From Pleomorphomonas sp. (lineage in GTDB: Bacteria > Pseudomonadota > Alphaproteobacteria > Rhizobiales > Pleomorphomonadaceae), in NCBI GenBank assembly GCA_030603685.1, contig JAUVXG010000007.1, positions 1-58,256 on the forward strand: 58,256 nt of DNA, written 5' to 3'. The notes beneath the pieces were generated by a model that was not told the DNA's origin, searched no databases, and saw only the letters and a list, made by a program, of their open reading frames with translations. Positions within the stretch are counted from its first letter, which is position 1. Each line of letters begins with the position of its first letter. Positions 10,018-17,904 of this stretch are shown here, piece by piece. The position numbers and the translations under genes are program-made.

Positions 10018-11325
10018 ATGGCCGACCTCCGTACCAATTTCCTTGGCATCAAGTCGCCGAACCCCTTCTGGCTGGCCTCGGCGCCGCCCACCGACAAGAA
10101 GTACAATGTCGAGCGCGCCTTCCGCGCCGGTTGGGGTGGCGTTGTCTGGAAGACGCTCGGCGAGGACCCCGCCGTCGTCAACGTCAACGGTCCGCGCTAC
10201 GGCGCGATCCATTCGGGCGATCGTCGCCTTGCCGGCCTCAACAACATCGAGCTGATCACTGACCGCCCGCTGGAACTGAACCTTCGCGAGATTGCCGAAG
10301 TGAAGAAGGCCTGGCCCGACAGGGCGCTGGTCGTCTCGCTGATGGTGCCTTGCGAGGAACGAAACTGGAAATCGATCATCGCCCGCGTCGAGGAGACCGG
10401 CGCCGACGGCCTGGAACTGAACTTCGGCTGTCCGCACGGCATGAGCGAGCGCGGCATGGGCTCGGCGGTGGGGCAGGTGCCCGAATACATCGAGATGGTC
10501 GCCCGCTGGTGCAAGGAAGCCACCCGCATGCCGGTGATCGTCAAGCTGACGCCCAACATCACCGACATCCGCTATCCGGCCCGCGCCGCCAAGAAGGGCG
10601 GAGCCGACGCGGTGTCGCTCATCAACACCATCAACTCCATCGTCGCGGTGGACCTCGACAGCTTCGCGCCTGTCCCCACCATCGACGGCAAGGGCAGCCA
10701 CGGCGGCTATTGCGGGCCGGCCGTCAAGCCGATCGCCCTCAACATGGTCGGCGAGATCGCCCGTGACCCGGAAACCTACGGGCTGCCAATCTCCGGTATC
10801 GGCGGCATCGAGACTTGGCGCGACGCGGCGGAATACATCGCGCTCGGCTGCGGCACGGTGCAGGTCTGCACCGCGGTGATGACCTACGGCTTCAAGATTG
10901 TCGAGGAAATGATCGACGGCATGAAGAAGTATATGGACGGCCATGGCTTCGACACCATCGAGGACTTCCGTGGTCTCGCGGTCAAGAACCTGTCGGACTG
11001 GAAGTATCTCAACCTCAACTACATCGCCAAGGCCAGGATCGATCAGGACCTCTGCATCAAGTGCGGCCGCTGCCACATCGCCTGCGAGGACACCTCGCAT
11101 CAGGCGATCACCCACATGGTCGACGGCGTCAGGCACTTCGAGGTGAAGGACGAGGAGTGTGTCGGCTGCAATCTCTGCGTCAACGTCTGTCCGGTCGACG
11201 GTTGCATCACCATGCAGCCGATGACGCCCGGTTCGGTCGATCCGCGCACCGGCAAGGTGGTGCCGGCCCAGTATGCCAACTGGACGACCCATCCCAACAA
11301 CCCCTCGGCCGTCGCGGCCGAGTAA
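10018..11325 (+). CDS. preA: NAD-dependent dihydropyrimidine dehydrogenase, PreA subunit
   Basis: Catalytic FMN subunit that reduces uracil or thymine, the first step of reductive pyrimidine breakdown. The N-terminal barrel of about 330 residues is of the dihydroorotate dehydrogenase class (GLELNFGCPHGMSERGMGS, VKLTPNITDI, GGADAVSLINTINSI, ISGIGGIETW). Two 4Fe-4S motifs close the protein: CIKCGRCHIACEDTSHQ and CVGCNLCVNVCPVDGC. The active-site loop reads SERGMGSAVGQ; where mammalian DPD has its catalytic cysteine this protein has Val151, as E. coli PreA appears to have. The length, 435 residues, is slightly more than E. coli PreA because of a C-terminal tail. The start has a GAAGGAG site at good spacing. 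Confidence 0.95.
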   Translation: MADLRTNFLGIKSPNPFWLASAPPTDKKYNVERAFRAGWGGVVWKTLGEDPAVVNVNGPRYGAIHSGDRRLAGLNNIELITDRPLELNLREIAEVKKAWPDRALVVSLMVPCEERNWKSIIARVEETGADGLELNFGCPHGMSERGMGSAVGQVPEYIEMVARWCKEATRMPVIVKLTPNITDIRYPARAAKKGGADAVSLINTINSIVAVDLDSFAPVPTIDGKGSHGGYCGPAVKPIALNMVGEIARDPETYGLPISGIGGIETWRDAAEYIALGCGTVQVCTAVMTYGFKIVEEMIDGMKKYMDGHGFDTIEDFRGLAVKNLSDWKYLNLNYIAKARIDQDLCIKCGRCHIACEDTSHQAITHMVDGVRHFEVKDEECVGCNLCVNVCPVDGCITMQPMTPGSVDPRTGKVVPAQYANWTTHPNNPSAVAAE

Positions 11326-11341
11326 ATCCGGCTTGGGCCTA

Positions 11342-11485
11342 AGAGCCTGACCCGAAACTCGCTGGGGTGAGGCAGATGGCGATGGTTTCGAGAACCGGAG
11401 CGGAGCGAACTTGAGGTTCGTGAGCACCGGAAGCGCAGAAGCCGAAGCCAGATGTCCGCCCCAGTAGAGTTTCGGGCCAGGCTCT
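11342..11485. repeat. Interspersed inverted-repeat element (MITE/REP-like)
   Basis: A 144-base element bounded by near-perfect inverted arms, 11342-11367 and 11459-11485. Both arms begin, read inward, with AGAGCCTG(A/G)CCCGAAACTC and end in CTGGGG. The interior of about 90 bases is also able to fold (CGAACTTGAGGTTCG). It sits between the preA stop and the next gene and has no coding frame of its own. Such elements are common in alphaproteobacterial genomes. No second copy was found in this window. Confidence 0.6.
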
Positions 11486-11594
11486 AAGCATTGATCCGGA
11501 GCGGCGGCGACGTGGTGGCGCCGTGACGCTACCCCCATTTGATGGACACCGGCGGACGAGCCTCGGGCTCGCGGCCAAGTGGGGGGAGAAACGA

Positions 11595-12149
11595 ATGCCG
11601 CATCGCTGTCCTTGGTATCTGGGCTATTTTTTGCTCAATCCGTTGCGAAGGCTGGTCCAGCATCCGGCTCGACTGCTGGAGCCTTATGTCAAGCCAGGAT
11701 TCCGTGTGTTGGAGCCCGGCCCCGGCATGGGCTACTTCACGCTGGAGTTGGCGCGTCTCGCCGGACCGACCGGCAAGGTTCATGTGGTCGACATCGAGCC
11801 GCGCATGCTGGCCGCGCTGGGGCGTCGCGCCAGATCGGCGGGGCTGGAGACGCGGGTCGACATGCGCCTCGGGCGCGACAACAGCCTCGGCGTTGCCGAT
11901 CTTCCCGGCGAGATCGATTTCGTTCTCGCCTTTGCCGTCGTTCATGAGCTCGGCGATGTCGCCGCTTTCTTCAATGAGGCGACGGCGGCCATGAAGTCCG
12001 GCGCAAGGCTGCTTCTCGCCGAGCCGAGCGGCCATGTTTCCGAGGCGTCATTCGCCGAGGAATGCGCGATGGCCGAATCCGCCGGCCTCGTTGCCGCCGA
12101 TCGTCCGGCCGTCTGGCGAAGCCACGCCGCCGTGTTCAGGAAGCCGTAG
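11595..12149 (+). CDS. Class I SAM-dependent methyltransferase
   Basis: Small Rossmann-fold methyltransferase of 184 residues. The glycine-rich SAM motif VLEPGPGMGYFTLELARL (about residues 43-60) is followed by the acidic ribose-binding strand VHVVDIEPRML and motif IDFVLAFAVVHEL. The substrate is unknown; the family resembles UbiE/Methyltransf_25 proteins. The ATG at 11595 was chosen for its GGGGAGAAACGA ribosome binding site; an earlier in-frame start at 11523 reads through non-conserved sequence next to the repeat. It follows preA after a repeat element, so joint function with pyrimidine breakdown is not supported beyond position. Confidence 0.85.
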   Translation: MPHRCPWYLGYFLLNPLRRLVQHPARLLEPYVKPGFRVLEPGPGMGYFTLELARLAGPTGKVHVVDIEPRMLAALGRRARSAGLETRVDMRLGRDNSLGVADLPGEIDFVLAFAVVHELGDVAAFFNEATAAMKSGARLLLAEPSGHVSEASFAEECAMAESAGLVAADRPAVWRSHAAVFRKP

Positions 12150-12162
12150 GCGCCAATCCGGG

Positions 12163-12834
12163 CTAACCGCGCGCCGGTAGGATGCCGCGCATCAAGACGC
12201 CGATCACCGTGTCGGAGGCTGCGCGGAAGGTCGCCGGATCCTCGACGCCGCGCCCCAGCACCGAGCGGATCTGCGCGTCGAAGTCGGCGTAGTGCTGCGT
12301 CGTCGCCCAGATCATGAAGATGAGATGCACGGGGTCGACGTCGAGAAGCTTGCCGTCGCCGATCCAGCGGCGGATGACTTCGGCCTTCTCTTCGACGATC
12401 GACTTGAGGTCAGTCTTCAGAACAGCGTCGAGATGCGGGGCGCCCAGCAGAATTTCACCGATGAACAGCCGGCTTTCATGGGGAAAGTCGCGCGACTGTT
12501 CGAGTTTCTGGCGAATGTAGCCGGTGAGTTCGGCCTCCGGGTCGCCATCTTCGGCCATCTCGCCGAAGGGGGCCAGCCACATGTCGAGCGTGCGGGTCAA
12601 CACCGCCGTATAGAGATCGTGCTTGCGGCGGAAGTAATAGAGAAGGTTCGGCTTGGACATGCCGGCCTTCTCGGCGATCTGGTCGACGGTGGCGCCACGG
12701 AAGCCATAGCGCGAGAACACCTCCAGCGCCGCGTCGAGGATTCGCTCCTCGTTTTCCGCCTGAATGCGCGTCCGCTTCTTGGAGCCGCGCGCGCGGGCGA
12801 GATCCTGACCTTCAATCGCTGTTTCGTAACTCAT
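12163..12834 (-). CDS. rutR: TetR-family regulator, RutR-like
   Basis: One-component repressor expected to sense uracil or a pyrimidine breakdown product. The N-terminal helix-turn-helix reads ILDAALEVFSRYGFRGATV, then SKPNLLYYFRRKHDLY. The C-terminal ligand domain has the segments LTRTLDMWLAPF, KLEQSRDFPHESRLF and DPVHLIFMIWATTQHYADF, which closely resemble E. coli RutR (YcdC C-terminal domain). The product is 223 residues from the ATG at 12834; a GTG five codons upstream is possible. Its place between the preTA and aminotransferase genes supports control of pyrimidine catabolism. In E. coli RutR controls the rut pathway, but here the neighbours are of the reductive (pyd) pathway. Confidence 0.88.
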   Translation of the reverse strand: MSYETAIEGQDLARARGSKKRTRIQAENEERILDAALEVFSRYGFRGATVDQIAEKAGMSKPNLLYYFRRKHDLYTAVLTRTLDMWLAPFGEMAEDGDPEAELTGYIRQKLEQSRDFPHESRLFIGEILLGAPHLDAVLKTDLKSIVEEKAEVIRRWIGDGKLLDVDPVHLIFMIWATTQHYADFDAQIRSVLGRGVEDPATFRAASDTVIGVLMRGILPARG

Positions 12835-12921
12835 GAAGCGAATGTCCACGCTATCGAGCAGTTCGGCAAGCCCGGATCGGTGGCAAAACGCCGGTCGCGG
12901 TGGAAGAATTTGTCCGGATGG

Positions 12922-13470
12922 TCAGAAGCTCGGCGGCGTGCAGACCGAGATGACCTCGCAGATGTCGTCGCCGACGTTGCGGAAGCGGTGGGGTTCTTGG
13001 CTCTTGAAGTAATAGGCCTCGCCGGGGCCGAGGACCTGGCGCTTGTCTCCCACGATCACCTCAAGCTGACCCTTCAGCACGATGCCGCCTTCCTCGCCTT
13101 CGTGGCGAAGGTGAATGCGGCCCGAGCTGCCGCCGACCTCGTAGCGCTCCGACAGGATCTGCAGCGCCTTTCCCGAGAGGTCGCGCCCCACCTGCCGATA
13201 GGAAACGCCGCCGCGCCCGATCTCCATCAGGTCTTCCGCCTTGAAGAAGATCTGCTCGGCTGTCGGCTCATCCTCTGCGAAGAAGTCGGCCATCGCCACC
13301 GGCAGCGCGTCGAGAATGCGCTTCAGGGCGCCGACAGACGGGCTGATGGTGTTGGATTCGATCTGGCTGACAGTGGCGTTCGAGATGCCGGCCCGCCGCG
13401 CCAGCTCGCGTTGCGACAGGCCGCGCGCTTCGCGAAACCGCCTGAGCTTGCCGCCGAGATCGAGTGCCAT
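12922..13470 (-). CDS. XRE-cupin transcriptional regulator (PuuR-like)
   Basis: Regulator with an N-terminal helix-turn-helix (LRRFREARGLSQRELARRAG, then NATVSQIESNTISPSV) and a C-terminal cupin ligand domain (GRIHLRHEGEEGGIVLKG, LGPGEAYYF, PHRFRN), 182 residues in all. This layout is shared with PuuR and other amine or amino acid catabolism repressors. It is transcribed away from the omega-amino acid aminotransferase gene at 13660, so it most likely controls that gene and itself from the 189-base gap between them, where a TGTTC-N8-GAACA palindrome lies. Confidence 0.88.
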   Translation of the reverse strand: MALDLGGKLRRFREARGLSQRELARRAGISNATVSQIESNTISPSVGALKRILDALPVAMADFFAEDEPTAEQIFFKAEDLMEIGRGGVSYRQVGRDLSGKALQILSERYEVGGSSGRIHLRHEGEEGGIVLKGQLEVIVGDKRQVLGPGEAYYFKSQEPHRFRNVGDDICEVISVCTPPSF

Positions 13471-13490
13471 GACGTTCTCCGCTGTTTAGT

Positions 13491-13508
13491 TGTTCACTTT
13501 CCCGAACA
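13491..13508. promoter_or_regulatory. Candidate operator in divergent regulator/aminotransferase gap
   Basis: Perfect inverted repeat TGTTC-N8-GAACA, 20 bases upstream of the XRE-cupin start. A further TTGTTCAGGAAAC half-like site follows at 13562-13574, nearer the aminotransferase. Binding by the adjacent regulator is inferred from position only. Confidence 0.4.
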
Positions 13509-13659
13509 GGTCCGCACAAACGGCCTGCATTTGCAAGGGGCGCGATCTGCACAAGATAACTGCTTGTTCAGGAAACGGGCATGTCGTTATCTACGTGTCG
13601 ATCCGGACGCTGCTCGACCGCTATTCAGGCTTCGCCGTCCGCTTCGCTCGGAGATTTTC

Positions 13660-14979
13660 ATGAACGTTCCCGTTCCCAACAACCTTGAAGCCTTCTGGAT
13701 GCCGTTCACCGCCAACCGGCAGTTCAAGAAGGCGCCGCGCCTGCTCGCCTCGGCCTCCGGTATGTCTTACACCACCGTCGACGGGCGGAAGCTGCTCGAC
13801 GCGGCCGCCGGCCTCTGGTGCGTCAACGCCGGTCATGGCCGCCGTGAAATCGTCGAGGCGGTGGCTTCCCAGGTCGGTGAGCTGGATTATGCCCCGGCCT
13901 TCCAGATGGGCCACCCCAAGGCCTTCGAGCTGGCGGCGCGGCTGACCTCGATGATGCCGAAGCCGCTCGATCACGTGTTCTTCACCAACTCCGGCTCGGA
14001 GTCGGTGGAAACGGCCCTGAAGATCGCCGTCGCCTATCAGCGTGCGCGCGGCAAGGCCAGCAAGACGCGCCTCATCGGCCGCGAGCGTGGCTACCACGGC
14101 GTCAACTTCGGCGGCATTTCGGTCGGCGGCATTCCCACCAACCGCAAGTTCTTCGGCTCGCTGCTCACCGGCGTCGACCACATGCGCCACACCCACGATA
14201 TCGAGCGCAACGCCTACTCGCGCGGCCAGCCGGAATACGGCGCCGAGTTTGCCGACGAGCTCGAGCGCATCATCTACCTGCATGACGCCTCCAACATCGC
14301 CGCCGTCATCGTCGAGCCGATGTCGGGATCGACCGGCGTGCTCGTGCCGCCCAAGGGCTACCTCGAGCGGCTGCGTGAGATCTGCACCAAGCACGACATC
14401 CTGCTGATCTTCGACGAGGTCATCACCGGTTTCGGTCGTCTCGGATCGCCGTTCGCCGTCGACCATTTCGGCGTGGTGCCGGATATGGTCACCACGGCCA
14501 AGGGCATCACCAACGGCGTCATACCGATGGGCGGCGTGTTCTGCTCCTCGGAGATCTACGACGCCTTCATGACCGGGCCGGAGCATGCCATCGAACTGTT
14601 CCACGGCTACACCTACTCGGCGCATCCGGTGGCCTGCGCCGCCTCGATGGCGACGCTCGACATCTACGCCAACGAGGGGCTTCTCAATCGCGGCCCGGAA
14701 CTCGCGCAGTATTTCGAGGATGCGCTGCATTCGCTGAAGGGGCTGCCGCACGTCATCGATATCCGCAACATCGGCCTCGTCGGCGCCATCGAGCTGCAGC
14801 CGATGGAAGGCGAGCCGACCAAGCGTGCCTTCGCCGCTTTCCTCAGCGCCTACGAGAAGGGCGTCATGATGCGCACCACCGGCGACATCATCGCCCTGTC
14901 GCCGCCGCTGATCGTGACCAAGGAACAGATCGACTTCCTGGTGTCTGTGATCGCCGACGTGCTGAAGACGCTGCCCTGA
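13660..14979 (+). CDS. Beta-alanine (omega-amino acid):pyruvate aminotransferase
   Basis: PLP-dependent class III aminotransferase, 439 residues, which transfers the amino group of beta-alanine to pyruvate and yields malonate semialdehyde and alanine. The phosphate-binding segment TNSGSESVETALK, the PLP aspartate in LLIFDEVITGFGR (Asp252) and the Schiff-base Lys281 in TTAKGITNGVIPMGG are all present. The N-terminus LEAFWMPFTANRQFKKAPR is that of omega-amino acid:pyruvate transaminases. Start ATG at 13660 with a GGAG site eight bases upstream. With PreTA, dihydropyrimidinase and beta-ureidopropionase in the same region it completes conversion of uracil to malonate semialdehyde. A strong terminator follows. 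Other omega-amino acids could also be substrates. Confidence 0.93.
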   Translation: MNVPVPNNLEAFWMPFTANRQFKKAPRLLASASGMSYTTVDGRKLLDAAAGLWCVNAGHGRREIVEAVASQVGELDYAPAFQMGHPKAFELAARLTSMMPKPLDHVFFTNSGSESVETALKIAVAYQRARGKASKTRLIGRERGYHGVNFGGISVGGIPTNRKFFGSLLTGVDHMRHTHDIERNAYSRGQPEYGAEFADELERIIYLHDASNIAAVIVEPMSGSTGVLVPPKGYLERLREICTKHDILLIFDEVITGFGRLGSPFAVDHFGVVPDMVTTAKGITNGVIPMGGVFCSSEIYDAFMTGPEHAIELFHGYTYSAHPVACAASMATLDIYANEGLLNRGPELAQYFEDALHSLKGLPHVIDIRNIGLVGAIELQPMEGEPTKRAFAAFLSAYEKGVMMRTTGDIIALSPPLIVTKEQIDFLVSVIADVLKTLP

Positions 14980-15006
14980 GGCACGGCTACGGCAGGGAAC
15001 CAGACG

Positions 15007-15037
15007 ACGCCGGCCCGGGCTCCCCGGCCGGCGTTTT
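15007..15037 (+). terminator. Intrinsic terminator after aminotransferase gene
   Basis: GC-rich hairpin with arms ACGCCGGCC and GGCCGGCGT followed by TTTT, 27 bases after the aminotransferase stop. Confidence 0.8.
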
Positions 15038-15123
15038 GTCATTAAGACCGATTATTGTCATTGCGTCGGCCGAATACTTGGTTCACGATATGTTCCGTAT
15101 TGGCCTATCGAGAGGAGAGCGCC

Positions 15124-15504
15124 ATGACCATGCACGGCAGTTTTTGCTGGAACGAGTTGATGACCCCCGATGTCGCCGCCGCCAAGTCTTTCTACGGCGC
15201 CGCCCTGGGGTGGACCTTCGCCGAACAGGACATGGGGGAGAATGGTCTCTACACGCTGGCCTTCGCCGCCGGTCAGGAGAAGCCGGTCGCCGGCATCTTC
15301 GAGTGGCCGGAAAGCCAGCCCGGCACGCGCGACTGGTTCCCCTACGTCGCCGTCGACGACATTGACGATGCAGTCGGCAAGGTGGAGCCCGCCGGTGGCA
15401 AGGTCATGCGTGGACCCTGGGCCATTCCCGGTGTGGGCAAGGTCGCCATCGTGCTTGACGCCGCCGGAAGTGCCATCGGCTACCTCGAAGCCGAACCGAT
15501 GTGA
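15124..15504 (+). CDS. VOC-family (glyoxalase/bleomycin resistance-like) protein
   Basis: 126-residue vicinal-oxygen-chelate protein. The opening FCWNELMTPDVAAAKSFYGAALGW is the typical first beta-alpha unit, followed by PYVAVDDIDDAVGKVEPAGG and a C-terminal GSAIGYLEAEP metal-side strand. Proteins of this kind with a WNEL opening are usually annotated as VOC proteins of unknown substrate. The ATG at 15124 has a GAGAGGAG ribosome binding site. The start is 86 bases after the aminotransferase terminator, so the gene probably has its own promoter. Confidence 0.88.
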   Translation: MTMHGSFCWNELMTPDVAAAKSFYGAALGWTFAEQDMGENGLYTLAFAAGQEKPVAGIFEWPESQPGTRDWFPYVAVDDIDDAVGKVEPAGGKVMRGPWAIPGVGKVAIVLDAAGSAIGYLEAEPM

Positions 15505-15672
15505 CCGAAGACGCCCTTGACGCTGTCGGCTCGTCGATCCGTTCCGGCGGGCCGGCTTCCTGAATGGTCGCGGCAAGTTGATCGCAGCCTTGGGGTTTGA
15601 TCGTTGCCCGCCATTTTTCGGCCTGACACCGGAATAAGCCTGCCAGCGTCGATCGGGAACGAGGAACGGATC

Positions 15673-15903
15673 ATGTCGCAGGTGACCGTCATAACCATGC
15701 TCGTGGCGGCTTTTTGCGGGTTGTCTCGACGGTTCGTCGCGTCGCTCGCCGGAGCGTTCATGCTGGGCATGATCGGTGTTGCCCATGTGATGGCTCGACA
15801 GCCGACGTCGGTCCATCACATTCTACTGCATGGGTTTCACCTGCTTCTGGTGTTCAACGCCACCTACGCAGCGTTTGCGCTCGTTGCCGCGCTGGTGTTG
15901 TGA
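15673..15903 (+). CDS. Small membrane protein of unknown function
   Basis: A 76-residue hydrophobic protein with a helix at about residues 3-20, a second at 24-40 and a third at 52-76, joined by a short loop rich in His and Arg. A GAGGAACGG ribosome binding site precedes the ATG at 15673. No family was recognised. The coding nature rests on the consistent hydrophobic pattern and the ribosome binding site. The gap on its left (15505-15672) holds nothing recognised. Confidence 0.5.
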   Translation: MSQVTVITMLVAAFCGLSRRFVASLAGAFMLGMIGVAHVMARQPTSVHHILLHGFHLLLVFNATYAAFALVAALVL

Positions 15904-16020
15904 GAATTTTGCAGGCGAGTGCCTGAGCCTCACTCTCAGCAGGTGCCGAGTCAGGCGGCAGGATTTTCGGATTCGCCGAAAACTGAGGCTTTTGCCTGTA
16001 TCGTTGCCCAAAAATCGCCC

Positions 16021-16050
16021 TTGACCATTTCAGGGGCAAATCGGACTATG
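16021..16050 (+). promoter_or_regulatory. Candidate promoter of pyrimidine catabolic operon
   Basis: TTGACC (16021-16026) and ACTATG (16045-16050) are separated by 18 bases, close to the CTTGAC/CTATAT alphaproteobacterial housekeeping pattern, 113 bases ahead of the beta-ureidopropionase start. The -35 region reads CCTTGACCATTT, which is also one half of the E. coli RutR operator TTGACCA-N2-TGGTCAA; the other half is not conserved here. Confidence 0.45.
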
Positions 16051-16162
16051 CCTTTATCAATTGGTAAAAGTTTTGCCGATCCGCCATGTTGATCGATGGC
16101 AGGATGGCCGGAGATGCCGGGGGCGGCTCAATCGGCTTCGCCCTCGCGAGCAGGGGAACACA

Positions 16163-17413
16163 ATGACGACGCCGACCGATAATTTGCGGGTCAACGGGGC
16201 GCGGCTGTGGGACAGCCTCGAGGAGATGGCGACGACCGGACCGGGCCTGAGGGGTGGCTGCAACAGGCAGACGCTGACCGATGCCGATGCCAAGGGCAGG
16301 GCGCTGTTCAAGGCCTGGGGCGAGGCGGCCGGCATGACGCTCGGCATCGACCAGATCGGCACCATGTTCTTCACGCGGCCGGGCACCGATCCCGATGCCT
16401 TGCCAGTCTATGTCGGCAGCCATCTCGACACCCAGCCGACCGGCGGCAAGTATGACGGCGTGCTCGGCGTGCTGGGCGCCCTCGAAGTCGTGCGTTCGCT
16501 CAACGATCTCGGCGTCAAGACCAAGCATCCCATCGTCGTGGTCAACTGGACCAACGAGGAGGGCGGCCGGTTCGCACCGGCCATGCTGGCTTCGGGCGTC
16601 TTTGCCGGCGTCCATACGCTCGATTATGCCTATTCGCGCAAGGATCTCGACGGCAAGGTGTTCGGCGACGAGCTCAAGCGTATCGGCTGGCTCGGCGAAG
16701 AAGAGGTGGGCGCGCGCAAGATGCACGCCTATTTCGAGTATCACATCGAGCAAGGCCCCATTCTCGAAGCGGAGAACAAGCAGATCGGCGTCGTCACCCA
16801 CTGCCAGGGTCTGTGGTGGCTGGAGTTCACGCTGACCGGCAAGGAAGCGCACACCGGCTCGACGCCGATGGACATGCGCGTCAACGCCGGCCTTGCCATG
16901 GCGCGCATCTTCGAGCTGGTGCAGAAGGTGGCGATGGACAGTCAGCCGAACGCCGTGGGCGGTGTTGGCCAGGTGAAGTTCTCGCCCAACTCGCGCAACG
17001 TTCTGCCGGGTACGGTGGTCTTCACCGTCGATATCCGCTCGCCCGACCAGGAGAAGCTGGACCGCATGCGGGCGATCATCGAGGCCGAGGCGCCGAAGCT
17101 CTGCGACCCCTTGGGCGTCAAGTGCGCCGTCGAGGTTGTCGGCCACTTCGATCCGGTCACCTTCGATCCGACGCTGGTCTCCCGTGTCCGCACCGTCACC
17201 GAAAAGCTCGGATACAGCCACATGAACATCGTCTCGGGCGCCGGCCATGATGCCTGCTGGGCGGCCAAGGTGGCGCCGGCCACCATGATCATGTGCCCGT
17301 GCGTCGACGGTCTCTCCCATAACGAGGACGAGAAGATCACGCCGGAGTGGGCGGCGGCGGGCGCCGACGTGCTGCTGCACGCCGTGCTGGAAACCGCGGA
17401 GATCGTTGCCTGA
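16163..17413 (+). CDS. pydC: Beta-ureidopropionase (N-carbamoyl-beta-alanine amidohydrolase)
   Basis: Zn-dependent hydrolase of the M20/HyuC family, 416 residues, that releases beta-alanine, CO2 and ammonia from N-carbamoyl-beta-alanine, the third step of reductive pyrimidine breakdown. Metal ligands are in YVGSHLDTQPTGGKYDGVLG, the Glu pair in NWTNEEGGRF, His in FEYHIEQGPILE and the C-terminal GLSHNEDEKI. The dimerisation domain insert LTGKEAHTGSTPMDMRVNAG is typical. ATG at 16163 follows CAGGGGAACACA. The stop overlaps the start of the next gene by one base. N-carbamoyl-L-amino acid hydrolases and allantoate amidohydrolases are close relatives, but dihydropyrimidinase two genes on decides for this role. 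Confidence 0.93.
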   Translation: MTTPTDNLRVNGARLWDSLEEMATTGPGLRGGCNRQTLTDADAKGRALFKAWGEAAGMTLGIDQIGTMFFTRPGTDPDALPVYVGSHLDTQPTGGKYDGVLGVLGALEVVRSLNDLGVKTKHPIVVVNWTNEEGGRFAPAMLASGVFAGVHTLDYAYSRKDLDGKVFGDELKRIGWLGEEEVGARKMHAYFEYHIEQGPILEAENKQIGVVTHCQGLWWLEFTLTGKEAHTGSTPMDMRVNAGLAMARIFELVQKVAMDSQPNAVGGVGQVKFSPNSRNVLPGTVVFTVDIRSPDQEKLDRMRAIIEAEAPKLCDPLGVKCAVEVVGHFDPVTFDPTLVSRVRTVTEKLGYSHMNIVSGAGHDACWAAKVAPATMIMCPCVDGLSHNEDEKITPEWAAAGADVLLHAVLETAEIVA

Positions 17414-17901
17414 TGACGGCTGCGCTTCACGACATGGCGGAGGAAGCGCCCGATCAGCCTGATGTCGTGGCGCTGATCGAGGCATCCGACGCCTACTCGC
17501 TGGAGCGCTATCCGCCCGAGGGGCATTTCGGCACCGATATCGCCGGTCTGAAGTCGCCGGATATCACCTTTGTCGTCGCGCGTCGCGGTGGGGTGGCTGA
17601 AGGGTGCGGCGCGGTGAAGTGGTTCGACGACGCCACCGCCGAACTGAAGCGCATCTTCGTGTCGGAAGCGGCGCGCGGCCTGGGGCTCGGTCGTCGCATC
17701 ATGGTGCGGCTTGAGGCGATCGCCGCCGAGCGTGGCGCAAAAACGCTCTATCTCGAGACCGGCCCGCTCAACACCGAGGCCGTCACGATGTATCGTCGGC
17801 TCGGTTACGTCGAATGCGGGCCTTTTGCCGATTACGCCGCGAACCCCTACAGTCTGTTCATGACAAGAAAACTGACGGATGAACCGTCCAACGAGGGTTG
17901 A
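17413..17901 (+). CDS. GNAT-family N-acetyltransferase within pyrimidine operon
   Basis: 162-residue GCN5-related acetyltransferase. The acetyl-CoA site is EAARGLGLGRRIMVRLEAIA, flanked by the strand AELKRIFV and the C-terminal YLETGPLNTEAVTMYRRLGY. The start overlaps the pydC stop (TGATG), and dihydropyrimidinase begins three bases after its own stop, so it is translationally embedded between two enzymes of one pathway. Its substrate is unknown. An amine or carboxyl-bearing intermediate such as beta-alanine is a possibility suggested by position only. The family is certain. Confidence 0.92.
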   Translation: MTAALHDMAEEAPDQPDVVALIEASDAYSLERYPPEGHFGTDIAGLKSPDITFVVARRGGVAEGCGAVKWFDDATAELKRIFVSEAARGLGLGRRIMVRLEAIAAERGAKTLYLETGPLNTEAVTMYRRLGYVECGPFADYAANPYSLFMTRKLTDEPSNEG

Positions 17902-17904
17902 ACC

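Noticed and set aside
8587-11538. Very long open frame on the minus strand opposite preT and preA.
   Set aside because: It is the mirror of high-GC codon use in two certain genes; its protein is rich in His, Asp, Arg and Gly and has no domain.
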